64,000 bases of DNA from Neorhizobium alkalisoli (GTDB lineage: Bacteria > Pseudomonadota > Alphaproteobacteria > Rhizobiales > Rhizobiaceae). Numbering within the stretch: the first letter of the stretch is position 1; every line of letters begins with the position of its first letter. A program made the position numbers and the translations under genes. Below, piece by piece: positions 8,845-18,928 of this stretch. Under the pieces are notes generated by a model that was given only the letters and a program-made list of their open reading frames with translations, was not told the DNA's origin and did no database searches. The DNA is taken from positions 372,001 to 436,000 of the forward strand of contig NZ_PVBN01000003.1 in the NCBI RefSeq assembly GCF_002968635.1. The letters are read 5' to 3'.

Positions 8845-9762
8845 ATGACGATGCCCGCCATTGCATCCTCGCCCGCGCGCAAACGCAGACGACGCAGTTC
8901 CGGCTGGCAAGGCCTTGCCTATATCGCTCCGGCGATCGCGCTCGTTACGGTCTTCTTCGTGCTGCCGGTGATTTTCACGCTCTGGATGAGCCTTCACCGC
9001 TGGCCGCTGCTCGGCGCGCCGCGCTGGATCGGGCTCGGGAACTATCTGCGCATGTTCGATGACGCTCGTTTCCTCGCCGCGCTCGGCTTTACGACGCATT
9101 ATACCGTGGTCGTGACGATTGCCATTTTTGCCATCGCCTTTCCGCTCGCCTTCTTCGTCGAAAAGCAGCGCCCACTCGTCTCCACCTATCGCACCGTCAT
9201 TTTCCTGCCGGTCGTCGTTGGCCTTGCCTCGGCTTCGCTCCTTTGGGTGTGGCTGGCCAATGTCGACAGCGGCCTTCTGTCGCCGCTCCTTCAGATGCTC
9301 GGCCTCACGGAACGGCGTCTCAACCTGCTAGCCACCTTCGATACGGCATTCCTGACCGTGATCGTCATGGTCGTCTGGAAAATCGCAGGCTTCACGATGA
9401 TCATCCTGCTCACCGGCCTTCAGGCCATTCCAACTGAATTGACCGAGGCTGCCCGGATAGATGGCGCGCGTCCATGGCAGCGCTTCCGTCACCTCACTCT
9501 GCCGCTGATGCGCCGCACCCTCGCCCTTGCCCTGATCCTTTCGATCACAGGCTCGATCCTCGCCTTCGACCAGTTCTATATCATGACGAGCGGCGGCCCG
9601 CAGAACCGCATGATTTCCGTCGTCTATTACATCTTCAATCAGTCCTTCGTGTCTTTCAATCTCGGATACGGCGCTGCCCTCTCCATCGCGCTCCTGGTAA
9701 TCCTGGTCCTGATCAGCGTCATCCAGCTCTGGCTGCTCAAAGTGGGGGACGACCGGCCATGA
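8845..9762 (+). CDS. Sugar ABC transporter permease, MalF/UgpA type
   Basis: This 305-residue protein has a basic N-terminus (ARKRRRRSSG) and six predicted membrane segments. The EAA loop is near residue 205 (EAARIDGARPWQRFRHLTLP). I chose ATG 8845; a GTG at 8800 would overlap the intercistronic hairpin. It pairs with the next gene, whose start codon overlaps its stop (ATGA), which implies coupled translation and a heterodimeric channel. Confidence 0.9.
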   Translation: MTMPAIASSPARKRRRRSSGWQGLAYIAPAIALVTVFFVLPVIFTLWMSLHRWPLLGAPRWIGLGNYLRMFDDARFLAALGFTTHYTVVVTIAIFAIAFPLAFFVEKQRPLVSTYRTVIFLPVVVGLASASLLWVWLANVDSGLLSPLLQMLGLTERRLNLLATFDTAFLTVIVMVVWKIAGFTMIILLTGLQAIPTELTEAARIDGARPWQRFRHLTLPLMRRTLALALILSITGSILAFDQFYIMTSGGPQNRMISVVYYIFNQSFVSFNLGYGAALSIALLVILVLISVIQLWLLKVGDDRP

Positions 9763-10622
9763 AGACGCGCAGCAAGCGGCGCGCCCGCCGGGCTTTCTGG
9801 AACGGCATCGCCTACCATGGCGTCGGGCTCGGGACGGCCTTCTTCTTTCTCGCCCCTTTCTTCGTCACCATCCTGGCATCGTTCCGGCCGAGCGCAGAGA
9901 GCGGTCGTCCGCCTCTGCCGCCCTGGCCAGTGACGGGCTTCAGCTTCGACGCCTATCATACGCTCGACGGCTTCGGCTCCGGCATCTGGCAGCACACGAT
10001 CAACTCGCTGATCGTCTCGCTGGGAACCGTGGTGCTGACGGTCGCCATCAGCGTGCTCGCCGGCTACGGTTTCTCGCGTTACCGGTTTCCTTTGAAGAAC
10101 GTGCTTTTTGTTCTCATCATCGCGACGCTGATGATCCCGTTCCAGTCGATCCTGACGCCGCTCTTCATCATCCTGGCAAAGCTCGGGCTGAACAATTCGC
10201 TCTTCGGCCTGATGCTGATCTATGTGACGCTTCAGCTCCCCTTTTCCGTCTTCATGATGCGCAACGCCTTCGACGCGGTACCGAAGGAGATCGAGGAGGC
10301 CGCCCGCATCGACGGCGCCCGCGACATCAAACTGCTCGTGCGCGTGCTTCTGCCGCTGGTGATGCCCGGGGTCGCGACCGTCTCGATCTTCGCCTTCCTC
10401 AACGCATGGAACGAATTTCTCGCGGCGCTGGTGCTGCTCTCCAGCAACGGGAACTACACCCTGCCGGTGCTGATGACCGCAGTCCGCGCCGGGCGTCTCG
10501 GGGCGATCGACTGGGGGGCCGTCCAGGCCGGCGTTACCGTGATGATCATCCCCTGCCTGTTCGTCTTCCTGCTTCTCCAGCGCTACTACATGCGCGGGCT
10601 GATGGCCGGCGCGGTGAAATAA
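9759..10622 (+). CDS. Sugar ABC transporter permease, MalG/UgpE type
   Basis: This is a 287-residue inner-membrane protein with six predicted membrane segments. The EAA motif is near residue 183 (EEAARIDGARDIKLLVRVLLP) and the C-terminus ends YYMRGLMAGAVK, which is typical of MalG-type subunits. The ATG at 9759 overlaps the preceding TGA. It is the second half of the channel for the family 1 binding protein and is served by the UgpC/MalK-type ATPase after the GH127 gene. Confidence 0.9.
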   Translation: MKTRSKRRARRAFWNGIAYHGVGLGTAFFFLAPFFVTILASFRPSAESGRPPLPPWPVTGFSFDAYHTLDGFGSGIWQHTINSLIVSLGTVVLTVAISVLAGYGFSRYRFPLKNVLFVLIIATLMIPFQSILTPLFIILAKLGLNNSLFGLMLIYVTLQLPFSVFMMRNAFDAVPKEIEEAARIDGARDIKLLVRVLLPLVMPGVATVSIFAFLNAWNEFLAALVLLSSNGNYTLPVLMTAVRAGRLGAIDWGAVQAGVTVMIIPCLFVFLLLQRYYMRGLMAGAVK

Positions 10623-10647
10623 CGATCCACAAAGTGAAAGTGAGCCC

Positions 10648-12573
10648 ATGAGCAAGACCCGTAAAGATCGCCAGTTCCGCCCCGTCGCCGTTCCGGATGT
10701 CGACCTCAACGGCTTCTGGGGCAAATGGCAGGACGCTGTTTGCAACGCTACAGCCGAAATTCTGCTCGACCGTTGCATTGAGGCCGGCATGTTGCAGGCA
10801 ATCGATGTCGATCAACCAAGCCCCGGTATCGTGATTCCTATTCTGGAATGGGGCGGCACCACGCAAATGTTCTGGGACAGCGATCTTGGCAAATCGATCG
10901 AGACGATCGCCTACTCGCTCTATCGAAAACCCAACGCCAAACTCGAGGCCCGAGCAGACGCGATCATCGACCTTTATGAAAAGCTACAGGACAAGGATGG
11001 CTACCTGAATGCGTGGTTCCAGCGCGTCCAGCCCAATCGCCGCTGGACCAACCTGCGGGATCATCACGAACTCTATTGCGCCGGCCATCTGATCGAGGCC
11101 GCCGTCGCCTACTTTCAGGCGACCGGCAAACGCAAGCTGCTCGACATCATGTGCCGCTATGCCGACTATATGATCGAGGTGTTCGGCCACGGCCCCGGCC
11201 AGATACCTGGCTATTGCGGCCATGAGGAAATCGAACTTGCTCTGGTCAAGCTCGCCCGGGTCACGGGTGAAAACAAATATCTGGACCTGTCGAAGTTCTT
11301 CATCGACGAGCGCGGCACCGAGCCTCACTTCTTTACCGAAGAAGCAAGGCGGGATGGACGGGACCCCCGCGACTTCATCCAGAAGACCTATGAATATGGG
11401 CAGGCGCACCTACCGGTGCGCAAACAGGAAAAGGTCGTGGGTCATGCCGTGCGCGCCATGTATCTCTATTCGGGCATGGCCGACATCGCCACCGAGTACA
11501 AGGACGACAGCCTGACGGACGCACTTGAAGTGCTCTGGGATGACCTCGTCACCAAGCAGATGTATATCACGGGCGGCATAGGTCCGGCGGCCTCCAATGA
11601 AGGTTTCACCGACTATTTCGACCTCCCGAACGACACGGCCTATGCCGAGACCTGCGCTTCGGTCGGCCTCGTCTTCTGGGCGAACCGCATGCTGGGGCGC
11701 GGACCCGACCGCCGCTATGCGGACATCATGGAGCAGGCGCTCTACAACGGTGCCTTGCCGGGACTTGCGATCGACGGACGGACCTTCTTCTACGACAATC
11801 CGCTGGAAAGCACCGGGAAGCATCATCGCTGGAAATGGCATCATTGCCCATGTTGCCCACCGAACATCGCCCGTCTCGTCGCGTCGATCGGGTCGTACAT
11901 GTATGCCGTTGCCGATGACGAGATCGCTGTGCACCTCTATGGCGAAAGCAAGCTGAGGGCCGAACTTTGCAGTGAAGCAAAGGTCACGTTGGAACAGGTG
12001 AGCAATTATCCCTGGAACGGCGCGGTCAGCATCAACGTTGCCCTTGAAAAGCCGGCTCGCTTTACCGTCTCTCTCCGCATCCCGGAATGGGCCGAGGGTG
12101 CGGCGCAGCTACGGCTGAACGGCGAAGTGCTGGAAATCCAGTCAATTGCTGTCGACGGCTATGTACGGATCGAGCGCGAATGGCAGGACGGCGACCGCAT
12201 CAACCTCGACCTGCCGCTTGCCCTTCGTCCTCAATTTGCCAACCCGAAAGTGCGGCAGGATGCCGGCCGCGTCGCCCTGATGCGGGGCCCGCTCGTCTAT
12301 TGCGTGGAAGAAACCGACAATGGCGGGGATCTCAACGCGATCGTCATACCGGATGTGCTGCCCGCAACGACGGAAACTGTCCTCGAAGAGCTAGGCGGCG
12401 CCGTCGCTGTCGATCTTCCGGTGCTGAGGGAAGACACCGCCGGATGGGGCTCTTCGCTCTACCGATCGACGCGGGCAGAACGAAAAGCGGGGTCGGCCCG
12501 TCTGGTGCCCTATCACCTTTGGGACAACCGGGAAGCGGGTGCCATGCTCGTCTGGCTGCAGGCCGAAAAGTAG
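10648..12573 (+). CDS. Glycoside hydrolase family 127, beta-L-arabinofuranosidase type
   Basis: This 641-residue cytoplasmic enzyme has no signal peptide. GH127 enzymes such as Bifidobacterium HypBA1 release L-arabinofuranose from beta-1,2-arabinobiose of plant hydroxyproline-rich glycoproteins, using a zinc-bound cysteine nucleophile. The expected residues are present: E318 (acid/base position), E334 and C336 in the AETC motif, and C402-C403 in [11 protein letters not shown]. These match HypBA1 E322, E338, C340, C417 and C418 in order. The fold is an (alpha/alpha)6 barrel followed by beta-domains from about residue 430. It sits between the permease and ATPase genes, so its substrate is probably what the transporter imports. 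Confidence 0.9.
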   Translation: MSKTRKDRQFRPVAVPDVDLNGFWGKWQDAVCNATAEILLDRCIEAGMLQAIDVDQPSPGIVIPILEWGGTTQMFWDSDLGKSIETIAYSLYRKPNAKLEARADAIIDLYEKLQDKDGYLNAWFQRVQPNRRWTNLRDHHELYCAGHLIEAAVAYFQATGKRKLLDIMCRYADYMIEVFGHGPGQIPGYCGHEEIELALVKLARVTGENKYLDLSKFFIDERGTEPHFFTEEARRDGRDPRDFIQKTYEYGQAHLPVRKQEKVVGHAVRAMYLYSGMADIATEYKDDSLTDALEVLWDDLVTKQMYITGGIGPAASNEGFTDYFDLPNDTAYAETCASVGLVFWANRMLGRGPDRRYADIMEQALYNGALPGLAIDGRTFFYDNPLESTGKHHRWKWHHCPCCPPNIARLVASIGSYMYAVADDEIAVHLYGESKLRAELCSEAKVTLEQVSNYPWNGAVSINVALEKPARFTVSLRIPEWAEGAAQLRLNGEVLEIQSIAVDGYVRIEREWQDGDRINLDLPLALRPQFANPKVRQDAGRVALMRGPLVYCVEETDNGGDLNAIVIPDVLPATTETVLEELGGAVAVDLPVLREDTAGWGSSLYRSTRAERKAGSARLVPYHLWDNREAGAMLVWLQAEK

Positions 12574-12584
12574 GAACCGAAACG

Positions 12585-13670
12585 ATGACGACTGTACCGA
12601 CAGCCGCAAGCGTCGTTCTCGCCGATATCCGCAAGAGCTTCGGCAGCCTCGAGGTCATTCACGGCATCGATCTCTCGGTTACGGAAGGGGAGTTCGTCGT
12701 CTTCGTCGGCCCTTCGGGCTGCGGCAAGTCGACCCTGCTACGCATGATCGCCGGTCTCGAGGAGGTGACAGAGGGCGAAATCACCATCAAGGGTCGGGAC
12801 GTCACCGACCTCGATCCCTCGGAGCGGGGTATCGCCATGGTCTTTCAATCCTATGCGCTCTATCCGCACATGAGCGTGCGCGAAAACCTTGCCTTCAGCC
12901 TCAAGATGTCGCGCACGAGCGTCGCCGAGATCGACCGCCGCGTCACTCAGGCCTCGGCGGTCCTGAAGATCGATCACCTGCTCGACCGACGGCCGGGGCA
13001 GCTGTCCGGCGGCCAACGCCAGCGCGTCGCAATCGGCCGGGCAATCGTGCGCAAGCCCGATGTGTTCCTCTTCGACGAGCCGCTCTCCAATCTGGATGCG
13101 GAACTGCGCGTCACCATGCGCATCGAACTTGCAAGGCTCCACCGCGAGCTCGGCAATACGATGATCTACGTGACCCACGACCAGACCGAAGCGATGACGC
13201 TTGCCGACCGTATCGTCATCCTGCGCGACGGCCGCATCGAGCAGGTCGGCACACCGCGCCAGATCTATGAGGATCCGGCCAATACGTTTGTCGCCGGCTT
13301 TATCGGCTCGCCGCGCATGAACCTGCTTCGGGGCAGATGGGTCGGTCCCGGCCGCGTCCGTGTCTCGGGCGTCGAGATCGATGTCTCTATGCCGGTCGCC
13401 GCTCCCCCCGAGGGCTCGGAGGTCGAGTACGGAATCCGACCCGAACACGTAGAGGTCGACCGAGATGCCCGCAGCGGCATGCCAGCAACGGTCGAGTTCA
13501 GCGAATATCTCGGCGGCACCCGATACATCTACACCAGGCTCGCGGACGGACAAAATCTCACGGTCGAGGATCGTACGAATATCGCTATCGAGAACGGGCA
13601 ATCTATCTTGTTGTCCATGCCGGCCGGAAAGGGACTTGCATTTAACGGCAGTGGCGGACGCATTCGATAG
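12585..13670 (+). CDS. Sugar ABC transporter ATPase, UgpC/MalK type
   Basis: This is a 361-residue ATPase. It has Walker [10 protein letters not shown] near residue 40, signature LSGGQRQR near 135, Walker B FLFDEP, the H-loop THDQTEAM, and a C-terminal TOBE regulatory domain from about residue 240. ATG 12585 follows the GH127 stop by 11 bp; the longer in-frame reading from 12087 overlaps GH127 and is an artefact. It closes the operon. ATPases of this class are sometimes shared between several sugar importers. Confidence 0.92.
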   Translation: MTTVPTAASVVLADIRKSFGSLEVIHGIDLSVTEGEFVVFVGPSGCGKSTLLRMIAGLEEVTEGEITIKGRDVTDLDPSERGIAMVFQSYALYPHMSVRENLAFSLKMSRTSVAEIDRRVTQASAVLKIDHLLDRRPGQLSGGQRQRVAIGRAIVRKPDVFLFDEPLSNLDAELRVTMRIELARLHRELGNTMIYVTHDQTEAMTLADRIVILRDGRIEQVGTPRQIYEDPANTFVAGFIGSPRMNLLRGRWVGPGRVRVSGVEIDVSMPVAAPPEGSEVEYGIRPEHVEVDRDARSGMPATVEFSEYLGGTRYIYTRLADGQNLTVEDRTNIAIENGQSILLSMPAGKGLAFNGSGGRIR

Positions 13671-14146
13671 TCTACCTCCGTTTTGCTGGCCTATATCGAC
13701 CAGCTCTGCCTATTGGCACTGAATCAACAAGAGATATCTATCTGGCGGCCGACGTAGATCCCGCTGCCTGTCTGTGGGCCGTCGGGAAAAAATGCAGAGC
13801 CGATGAAAAAAACCGGTGGGCCGGTCGTCTTAGGGTCTGGAGCGCTGCTCAGCATGCGCCGAAACCGGGTTGATCAAGAACGAGTTCGCCGCCATGAAAT
13901 CTCATCTTCATGCACAGCCGGGCAGACCAATTGTGCTGCGCTCCTCCGCCTCGGCCTCATTGGCGCGACATCAGAGGCAAGTAGAAGCCTCCATTCGCCC
14001 CGAAACCAACAGCCGCAATACCCGCCAGCCGGATCACTGTCGGCACTAGTCTCGCCAAGAACCGGCAGATCGCCGGCTCTTAGCGGGCGAAGCCAAAACG
14101 GAGCACCATTGCGTGATCGCTATTTGCGCAGCGGGGATGGAGAAGC
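13671..14146. other. intergenic region upstream of the siderophore operon
   Basis: This 476-bp gap separates the sugar operon from asbA and should hold the promoter of the siderophore genes. It contains an A7 run followed by a short palindrome (ACCGG-TGGG-CCGGT, 13812-13825), which reads as a hairpin plus T-run on the minus strand. I could not find a convincing Fur, RirA (TGA-N9-TCA) or Irr box by eye. A 138-codon open frame here has no ribosome site or recognisable protein features. Confidence 0.5.
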
Positions 14147-15931
14147 ATGCAATCGTCAAGGCAAGCGGCGGAAACGGCAACATTCCAGAGTTTCGCGAAC
14201 TGCTATCTTCGTGAAGTAAATCCCGGCACGCCGATTGTACATCGGGCAGCCACCGAGCCGGTCGACTGCATCGAGTGGTCGCTGCCGCGTCAGCAAATGC
14301 TGTTGCGCGCGGAGATCGTTTCGCCGTCGATCTGCGGACCTCAGTACTTTGGCAGGCTTTGGTCCCGGGTTGCGTCCGACGCCTCCTGGCGTCAGATCGA
14401 ACCTCTATCGGCCCTCACTTTTCTCATTCATGAAGCCTACCGGCGTATGGATGGAGCCTGGCGGGATGAGCTGCGCACATTCGAGGTGGAGCTACTGACG
14501 CGAGTTCTGGACAGCTATCAGCAGATGCACAATTACATCGAGCGAGCAGAGCATGGACATCGAGAAGAAGGCCATTTCATAGACGCAGAACAGTCGCTTG
14601 TTTTCGGCCATTGGCAGCATCCGACGCCAAAGAGCCGGCAGGGTATGACCTATTGGCAGCAGGAGAGATATGCGCCCGAGCTGCGCGGGCAATTCAGGCT
14701 CCATTATTTCGCCGCAAGGGCAGGTCTGGTGCGCCAAGCTTCCGCAGGCAGGATGCAGGCCGGCGAAATGGTGTGTACTCTGCTAGGGACGTCGGGCCGC
14801 GAACCTTACATCGGTGATGACGAATGCATTATTCCCATGCATCCGCTTCAGGCCGAGGCTCTCCTCCTTCAGCCGGAAATCCAAGCCCTGGAGCAGAACG
14901 GTGAGCTGCGGTCACTGGGTCCTTTGGGACTTCAATTCACGGCGACGTCCTCCGTACGGACCGTCTATAGCGATGGCGCCGACTGGATGCTGAAGTTCTC
15001 ACTTCCCGTGCGGATCACCAATTCCGTCCGGATCAACCGTCGCCAGGAACTCGACGCTGGTGTGGCCATGGCCCGGCTAATGCAGCGTATCCATCTTGCA
15101 GAACGGGAAGAAAAGTTCCGCGTCATCCATGATTGCGCCTATATCACCCTCGACTTGCCAGATCGCGAGGAAAGCGGCTTTGAAGTCATTCTTCGTGAGA
15201 ACCCCTTCCGGGAAGAGAAGGGACAAGGCGTCGTCACCCTGGCAGCGCTGACCGCCGATCCCCTCCCCGGGAGGCTTTCGCGATTGGAGCGGACCATCCG
15301 TGAACTGGCGGCAAGAAGCGGCGATGGGATACCCTATATCGCGCTTGCCTGGTTCAATCGCTACCTCGTCTGCGCCGTCGAGCCGCTGATCCGGCTCTAC
15401 GACCATCATGGCGTGGCGCTCGAAGCCCACCAGCAGAACAGCCTTCTGGATATTTCATCAGGCTACCCTTCCGTCAGCTACTATCGCGACAATCAGGGCT
15501 TTTATCTTTCCGAACGCCATCGCAGCCGGCTCGCCAGCCTTGTCCCGGAAACGGAGACCATCGCGTCCCTCTATTTCGCCGATGCCGAGATTCGCGACCG
15601 CTTCGCCTATTACCTGATCGTCAACCAGGTGTTTTCCGTCATCAGCCGTATGGGCCATGACGGCCTCTGCGACGAAGGCACGCTTCTAAACGCGTTGCGG
15701 ACGCATCTCGAAGAATGCGCACAGACGATGTCTGGTGTCGGCAGAGAATTCGTAAGGCACGTTCTCGACCTTCCGACGATCACCTCCAAAGCCAATCTGA
15801 CGACCCGCCTGTTCGACGTGGACGAACTCCAATCCAGCGGCAACAACCCCCTCTACCGCCCCATTCCCAACCCGCTGCGCGTTGCCATCGCGCTCGCGGC
15901 ATCGAGGACAAACCATGCCATTGCCTCTTGA
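14147..15931 (+). CDS. asbA: Petrobactin synthesis protein AsbA, NIS synthetase
   Basis: This 594-residue protein belongs to the IucA/IucC NRPS-independent siderophore synthetases, which activate a citrate carboxylate with ATP and condense it with an amine. Blocks shared with Bacillus anthracis AsbA (about 600 residues) include the N-terminal FQSFANCYLRE near residue 18, HPTPKSRQG near 162, MHPLQAE, TSSVRT, ITNSVRINRRQEL, ESGFEVILRENPF, EAHQQNS near 428 and KANLTTRLFDVDEL near the end. AsbA joins citrate and spermidine. ATG 14147 has GGAG four bases upstream and places the conserved N-terminus correctly. It opens the asb operon and overlaps asbB by 17 bp. The assignment rests on recalled family motifs and on gene order. 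Confidence 0.87.
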   Translation: MQSSRQAAETATFQSFANCYLREVNPGTPIVHRAATEPVDCIEWSLPRQQMLLRAEIVSPSICGPQYFGRLWSRVASDASWRQIEPLSALTFLIHEAYRRMDGAWRDELRTFEVELLTRVLDSYQQMHNYIERAEHGHREEGHFIDAEQSLVFGHWQHPTPKSRQGMTYWQQERYAPELRGQFRLHYFAARAGLVRQASAGRMQAGEMVCTLLGTSGREPYIGDDECIIPMHPLQAEALLLQPEIQALEQNGELRSLGPLGLQFTATSSVRTVYSDGADWMLKFSLPVRITNSVRINRRQELDAGVAMARLMQRIHLAEREEKFRVIHDCAYITLDLPDREESGFEVILRENPFREEKGQGVVTLAALTADPLPGRLSRLERTIRELAARSGDGIPYIALAWFNRYLVCAVEPLIRLYDHHGVALEAHQQNSLLDISSGYPSVSYYRDNQGFYLSERHRSRLASLVPETETIASLYFADAEIRDRFAYYLIVNQVFSVISRMGHDGLCDEGTLLNALRTHLEECAQTMSGVGREFVRHVLDLPTITSKANLTTRLFDVDELQSSGNNPLYRPIPNPLRVAIALAASRTNHAIAS

Positions 15932-17651
15932 GGAACCTGGCAAAGCCCGCGACAGGGTGGTCCGGCAGCTCGTTTCGGCACTGCTCTTCGAAGGCATCGT
16001 TGAGACGCGCACGAAAATCGGCAAAGACGATACGCAATTCGATTGGTCGCTTGGCGGAAAGCAGTTCCGCTGCCGTGGCGGGATCGGGCCCTTTGGACGA
16101 CTCCGTATCGCGCCGGGCTCCGTCGAAATGCTTGGTCCCCACAACCGCTGGGAAGCCGCCTCCCTCTCTGCGATCGTTCCGGAACTGCCTGGAACGGGGG
16201 TTACCCGCAGCAGACTGTTCGGAGAGCTCGAACAAACGATCATCTTCTCGGATTGGAACCATCATCATATCCCGCCGAAGGAACGACGGGATATGTCCTT
16301 TGCGGCTCTGGAGGGTGCACTGGACGAAGGGCATCCATATCATCCCTGCTACCGTGCCCGCTTGGGCTTTTCGCTCACCGACCACGCCGCCTACAGTCCG
16401 GAAGCCGGGCAGCCGTTTCAGCTCGTCTGGCTGTTGATCGCGCAAAAACATCTTGGCAACGCATTTCCGGACCGCGAAGAAGATTTCTGGCACCGAGAGC
16501 TCGGTGAGAAAACATGGGCGCTCATCGGGGCAAAACGACGGGCACTAGGGTTGTCGGCCGAGGATTTCGGGCTCGTGCCGCTGCATCCATGGCAATGGAA
16601 AAGCCTCAGGGAAGGTCTTGCCGCTGGGTGGATATCCACCGGGGAGGCTCATTATCTCGGCGCGCTGGGTGACCGGTATCTGGCAACGCAATCGGTTCGG
16701 TCGCTTCTGAACATCGACCGACCAAGCGCGGCGAGCATCAAGCTGCCGCTCAACATCATCAACACCTCCTCGCGCCGTTCGCTCGAACCGCATTCGGTCT
16801 GCACTGCGCCGACGCTGTCCGGCTGGATCGCCGAGATCGTCAGCGGTGATCCGGTATTTCACGAACGATATCCGCTCACCATCCTCGAGGAATATGCGGG
16901 CCTCATCGCGGATGCCCGCGGCCCGCTCGCCGGCCAGATCGGGGCCATATGGCGCGAGAACGCCGAAGCCACCCTGCAGCCCGGCGAAGCCATCGTCCCC
17001 TTCAATGCCCTGATGATGATCGAAGGCGACGGAAGACCATTCGCAGACGAGTGGATCCAGCGCTTCGGCCTGATGCCCTGGATGAACAGGCTCCAGGAGG
17101 TCGCCATCCTGCCCGTATGGCATCTGCTGGTCTGGCACGGCATAGCGGTGGAAGCCCATGGCCAGAACATGCTGCTGGTGCATCGCGACGGTTGGCCCGT
17201 ACGGCTCATCCTGCGTGACTTTCATGAAAGCGTCGAATTTTCCTCCGCCTTCCTGCGCGAGCCAGACAAGGCGCCGGACTTCCGGTCATTGAACCCGGAC
17301 TATCGGGACGCCGAACCGGACCAATATTACTGGACGGACAATCTCGATTCGCTTCGCGAACTCGTCATGGACACGCTCTTCGTGTTCAACCTCAGCGAAA
17401 TCTCGCATCTTCTCGATGTCTGCTACGGTTTTCCCGAATTCCGTTTCTGGCAACGGGTCGAAACTCTGCTGGCGGCCTATCGGGAGGATTGGCCGGTAGA
17501 GCAGCGCTTGGCTGAACTGGGGCATGACCAACAGTTCATCCGAACCGAATCCCTGATCCCCCGAAAGCTCCTCGCCCAAAAGCCGGAATATCACCACGAA
17601 GTGCCGAATGCCTTGGCCGCGAGAACAACCGAACGAAAGAGGAAGCCATGA
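15915..17651 (+). CDS. asbB: Petrobactin synthesis protein AsbB, NIS synthetase
   Basis: This 578-residue member of the IucA/IucC family is clearly distinct from the preceding gene. Family blocks include HPYHPCYRARLG near residue 130, PLHPWQW near 215, ATQSVRSL near 251, INTSSRR near 278, and the active-site-like EAHGQNM...ILRDFHES near residues 415-438. AsbB-type enzymes add the second polyamine to the citrate backbone in petrobactin. ATG 15915 has GAGGA at 15904-15908; TTG 15882 is an alternative. It overlaps asbC by ATGA. The sequence alone would fit any IucA/IucC siderophore; the neighbours asbC-F make petrobactin the best reading. Confidence 0.85.
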   Translation: MPLPLEEPGKARDRVVRQLVSALLFEGIVETRTKIGKDDTQFDWSLGGKQFRCRGGIGPFGRLRIAPGSVEMLGPHNRWEAASLSAIVPELPGTGVTRSRLFGELEQTIIFSDWNHHHIPPKERRDMSFAALEGALDEGHPYHPCYRARLGFSLTDHAAYSPEAGQPFQLVWLLIAQKHLGNAFPDREEDFWHRELGEKTWALIGAKRRALGLSAEDFGLVPLHPWQWKSLREGLAAGWISTGEAHYLGALGDRYLATQSVRSLLNIDRPSAASIKLPLNIINTSSRRSLEPHSVCTAPTLSGWIAEIVSGDPVFHERYPLTILEEYAGLIADARGPLAGQIGAIWRENAEATLQPGEAIVPFNALMMIEGDGRPFADEWIQRFGLMPWMNRLQEVAILPVWHLLVWHGIAVEAHGQNMLLVHRDGWPVRLILRDFHESVEFSSAFLREPDKAPDFRSLNPDYRDAEPDQYYWTDNLDSLRELVMDTLFVFNLSEISHLLDVCYGFPEFRFWQRVETLLAAYREDWPVEQRLAELGHDQQFIRTESLIPRKLLAQKPEYHHEVPNALAARTTERKRKP

Positions 17652-18928
17652 TCCAGATCGATGGACAGCTCTACGACCATGCCTATTTCGAGGAAGCCGG
17701 AGACCGGATCGGCAGGCAGATCGGCCTTGATGCGGGCAATACCGGCCGCTACGCCGTCTGCTTCGACAACACCGTCGAATGGCTCTCCTTCTTCTTCGCT
17801 ATCCGCAAGGCGCGCGCCAGTGTGCTGCCGATCAATCCCGCCACGCCCTATCCAGCTGCGCGCAAGCTGGCGATTACGGCGAATTGCGACCGGCTTTTCT
17901 ATGACAGCCTGACGGCGGAAGTATTGGAGGCGCATGAGGAGGCCGCAAGACCCGGTAGGCTGCTGCATATGAGCTCTGGCACGACGGGGGCTGCAAAATG
18001 CATCGCCAGGAGCTGGAACGAGATCGACCGGGAGGTTGAAAGCTACGTTGCAACCTTCCGCGAACCGGAAGATATGACTCCGGTCATCGCGTGCCCGACC
18101 ACCCATTCCTACGGCCTGATCTGCGGTATTCTCGTGGCTCTTAAACGCGGACAGGTTCCGGTCATCGTGGAGACGGGAAACCCGAAACATCTCCTCAAGG
18201 TGCTGCGCGAGATCGAGCGCCCGCTCCTCTATTCGTCGCCCGCGATCCTCCACACACTCTCCCGGCTTCTGCCTGAGGGGGAGAAGCTCTATGCGGCCAT
18301 GACATCCGGTACTTTGCTGCCCGATCCATGGTTCACGCAGATCCGCGCGAGGAGCGAGCATCTTTTCCAGCAATATGGCTGCTCGGAATCCGGTTGCATC
18401 GCGATCAACCCGGATATGCGCGCCGCCGCAGACATGGGCTTCGTCCTGCCGCACCTCAAAGCCTCGACGGGGAAGAGCGCCGACGACACCGGGGAAGTCG
18501 TTGTTCAAAGCGATGGGGGCACAGCGATCCACACGCGCGATCTCGGATATCGACGCGAAGACGGCATGCTGGTTTTCGTGTCGCGCATGGACGACATGAT
18601 CAACGTGTCGGGCCTCAACGTCTATCCCGGCGATGTGGAGGACGCGGTCATGGCAATGCCTGCTGTCACCGACGCCGTTGCCTTCCGCAAGACCGACCGT
18701 TTCGCCGGGGAGCGCGTCGCCCTCCTCTACAGCGCCAGCCAGCCTGTTTCGTCGCGGGACATCCGCGAATGGTGCAGCCGCCATCTCGCAAGCCACCAAT
18801 TGCCCATGGAGATGGTTCAGGTCAGCGAAATTCCCCGCCAGGCGAACGGCAAGATCAGTCGGCGCGACGTCGCGGCCCGCCATGCTGACGGCGAGTTCGT
18901 CGCACTTGGAGCAGGAGTTGCCTCATGA
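17648..18928 (+). CDS. asbC: AsbC-like 3,4-dihydroxybenzoate-AMP ligase
   Basis: This 426-residue adenylate-forming enzyme is close in length to AsbC (about 412). The AMP-binding loop SSGTTGAAK is near residue 110. The hinge and C-terminal domain start near residue 315 (RMDDMINVSGLNVYPGDVE), and the catalytic-lysine region is at the end (NGKISRRDV). AsbC activates 3,4-dihydroxybenzoate with ATP and loads it on the carrier protein AsbD. The gene directly follows the two NIS synthetases, overlaps the carrier-protein gene by ATGA and shares the operon with a 3-dehydroshikimate dehydratase, exactly the set needed for the 3,4-catecholate arms. Confidence 0.86.
   Translation: MIQIDGQLYDHAYFEEAGDRIGRQIGLDAGNTGRYAVCFDNTVEWLSFFFAIRKARASVLPINPATPYPAARKLAITANCDRLFYDSLTAEVLEAHEEAARPGRLLHMSSGTTGAAKCIARSWNEIDREVESYVATFREPEDMTPVIACPTTHSYGLICGILVALKRGQVPVIVETGNPKHLLKVLREIERPLLYSSPAILHTLSRLLPEGEKLYAAMTSGTLLPDPWFTQIRARSEHLFQQYGCSESGCIAINPDMRAAADMGFVLPHLKASTGKSADDTGEVVVQSDGGTAIHTRDLGYRREDGMLVFVSRMDDMINVSGLNVYPGDVEDAVMAMPAVTDAVAFRKTDRFAGERVALLYSASQPVSSRDIREWCSRHLASHQLPMEMVQVSEIPRQANGKISRRDVAARHADGEFVALGAGVAS

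Noticed and set aside
6476..13670. Linking the GH127 arabinosidase to the D-arabinose cluster at 39705-48504
   Set aside because: GH127 acts on L-arabinofuranosides, while the DprE pathway makes D-arabinose; they are 27 kb apart and separately regulated.
13803..14219. 138-codon ORF upstream of asbA
   Set aside because: No ribosome site, composition unlike a real protein, and it runs into the asbA start.
14147..17651. Aerobactin or rhizobactin 1021 synthesis by the two IucA/IucC proteins
   Set aside because: No hydroxylase or acetyltransferase genes (iucB, iucD, rhb types) are present; instead the AsbC, AsbD, AsbE and AsbF partners follow.
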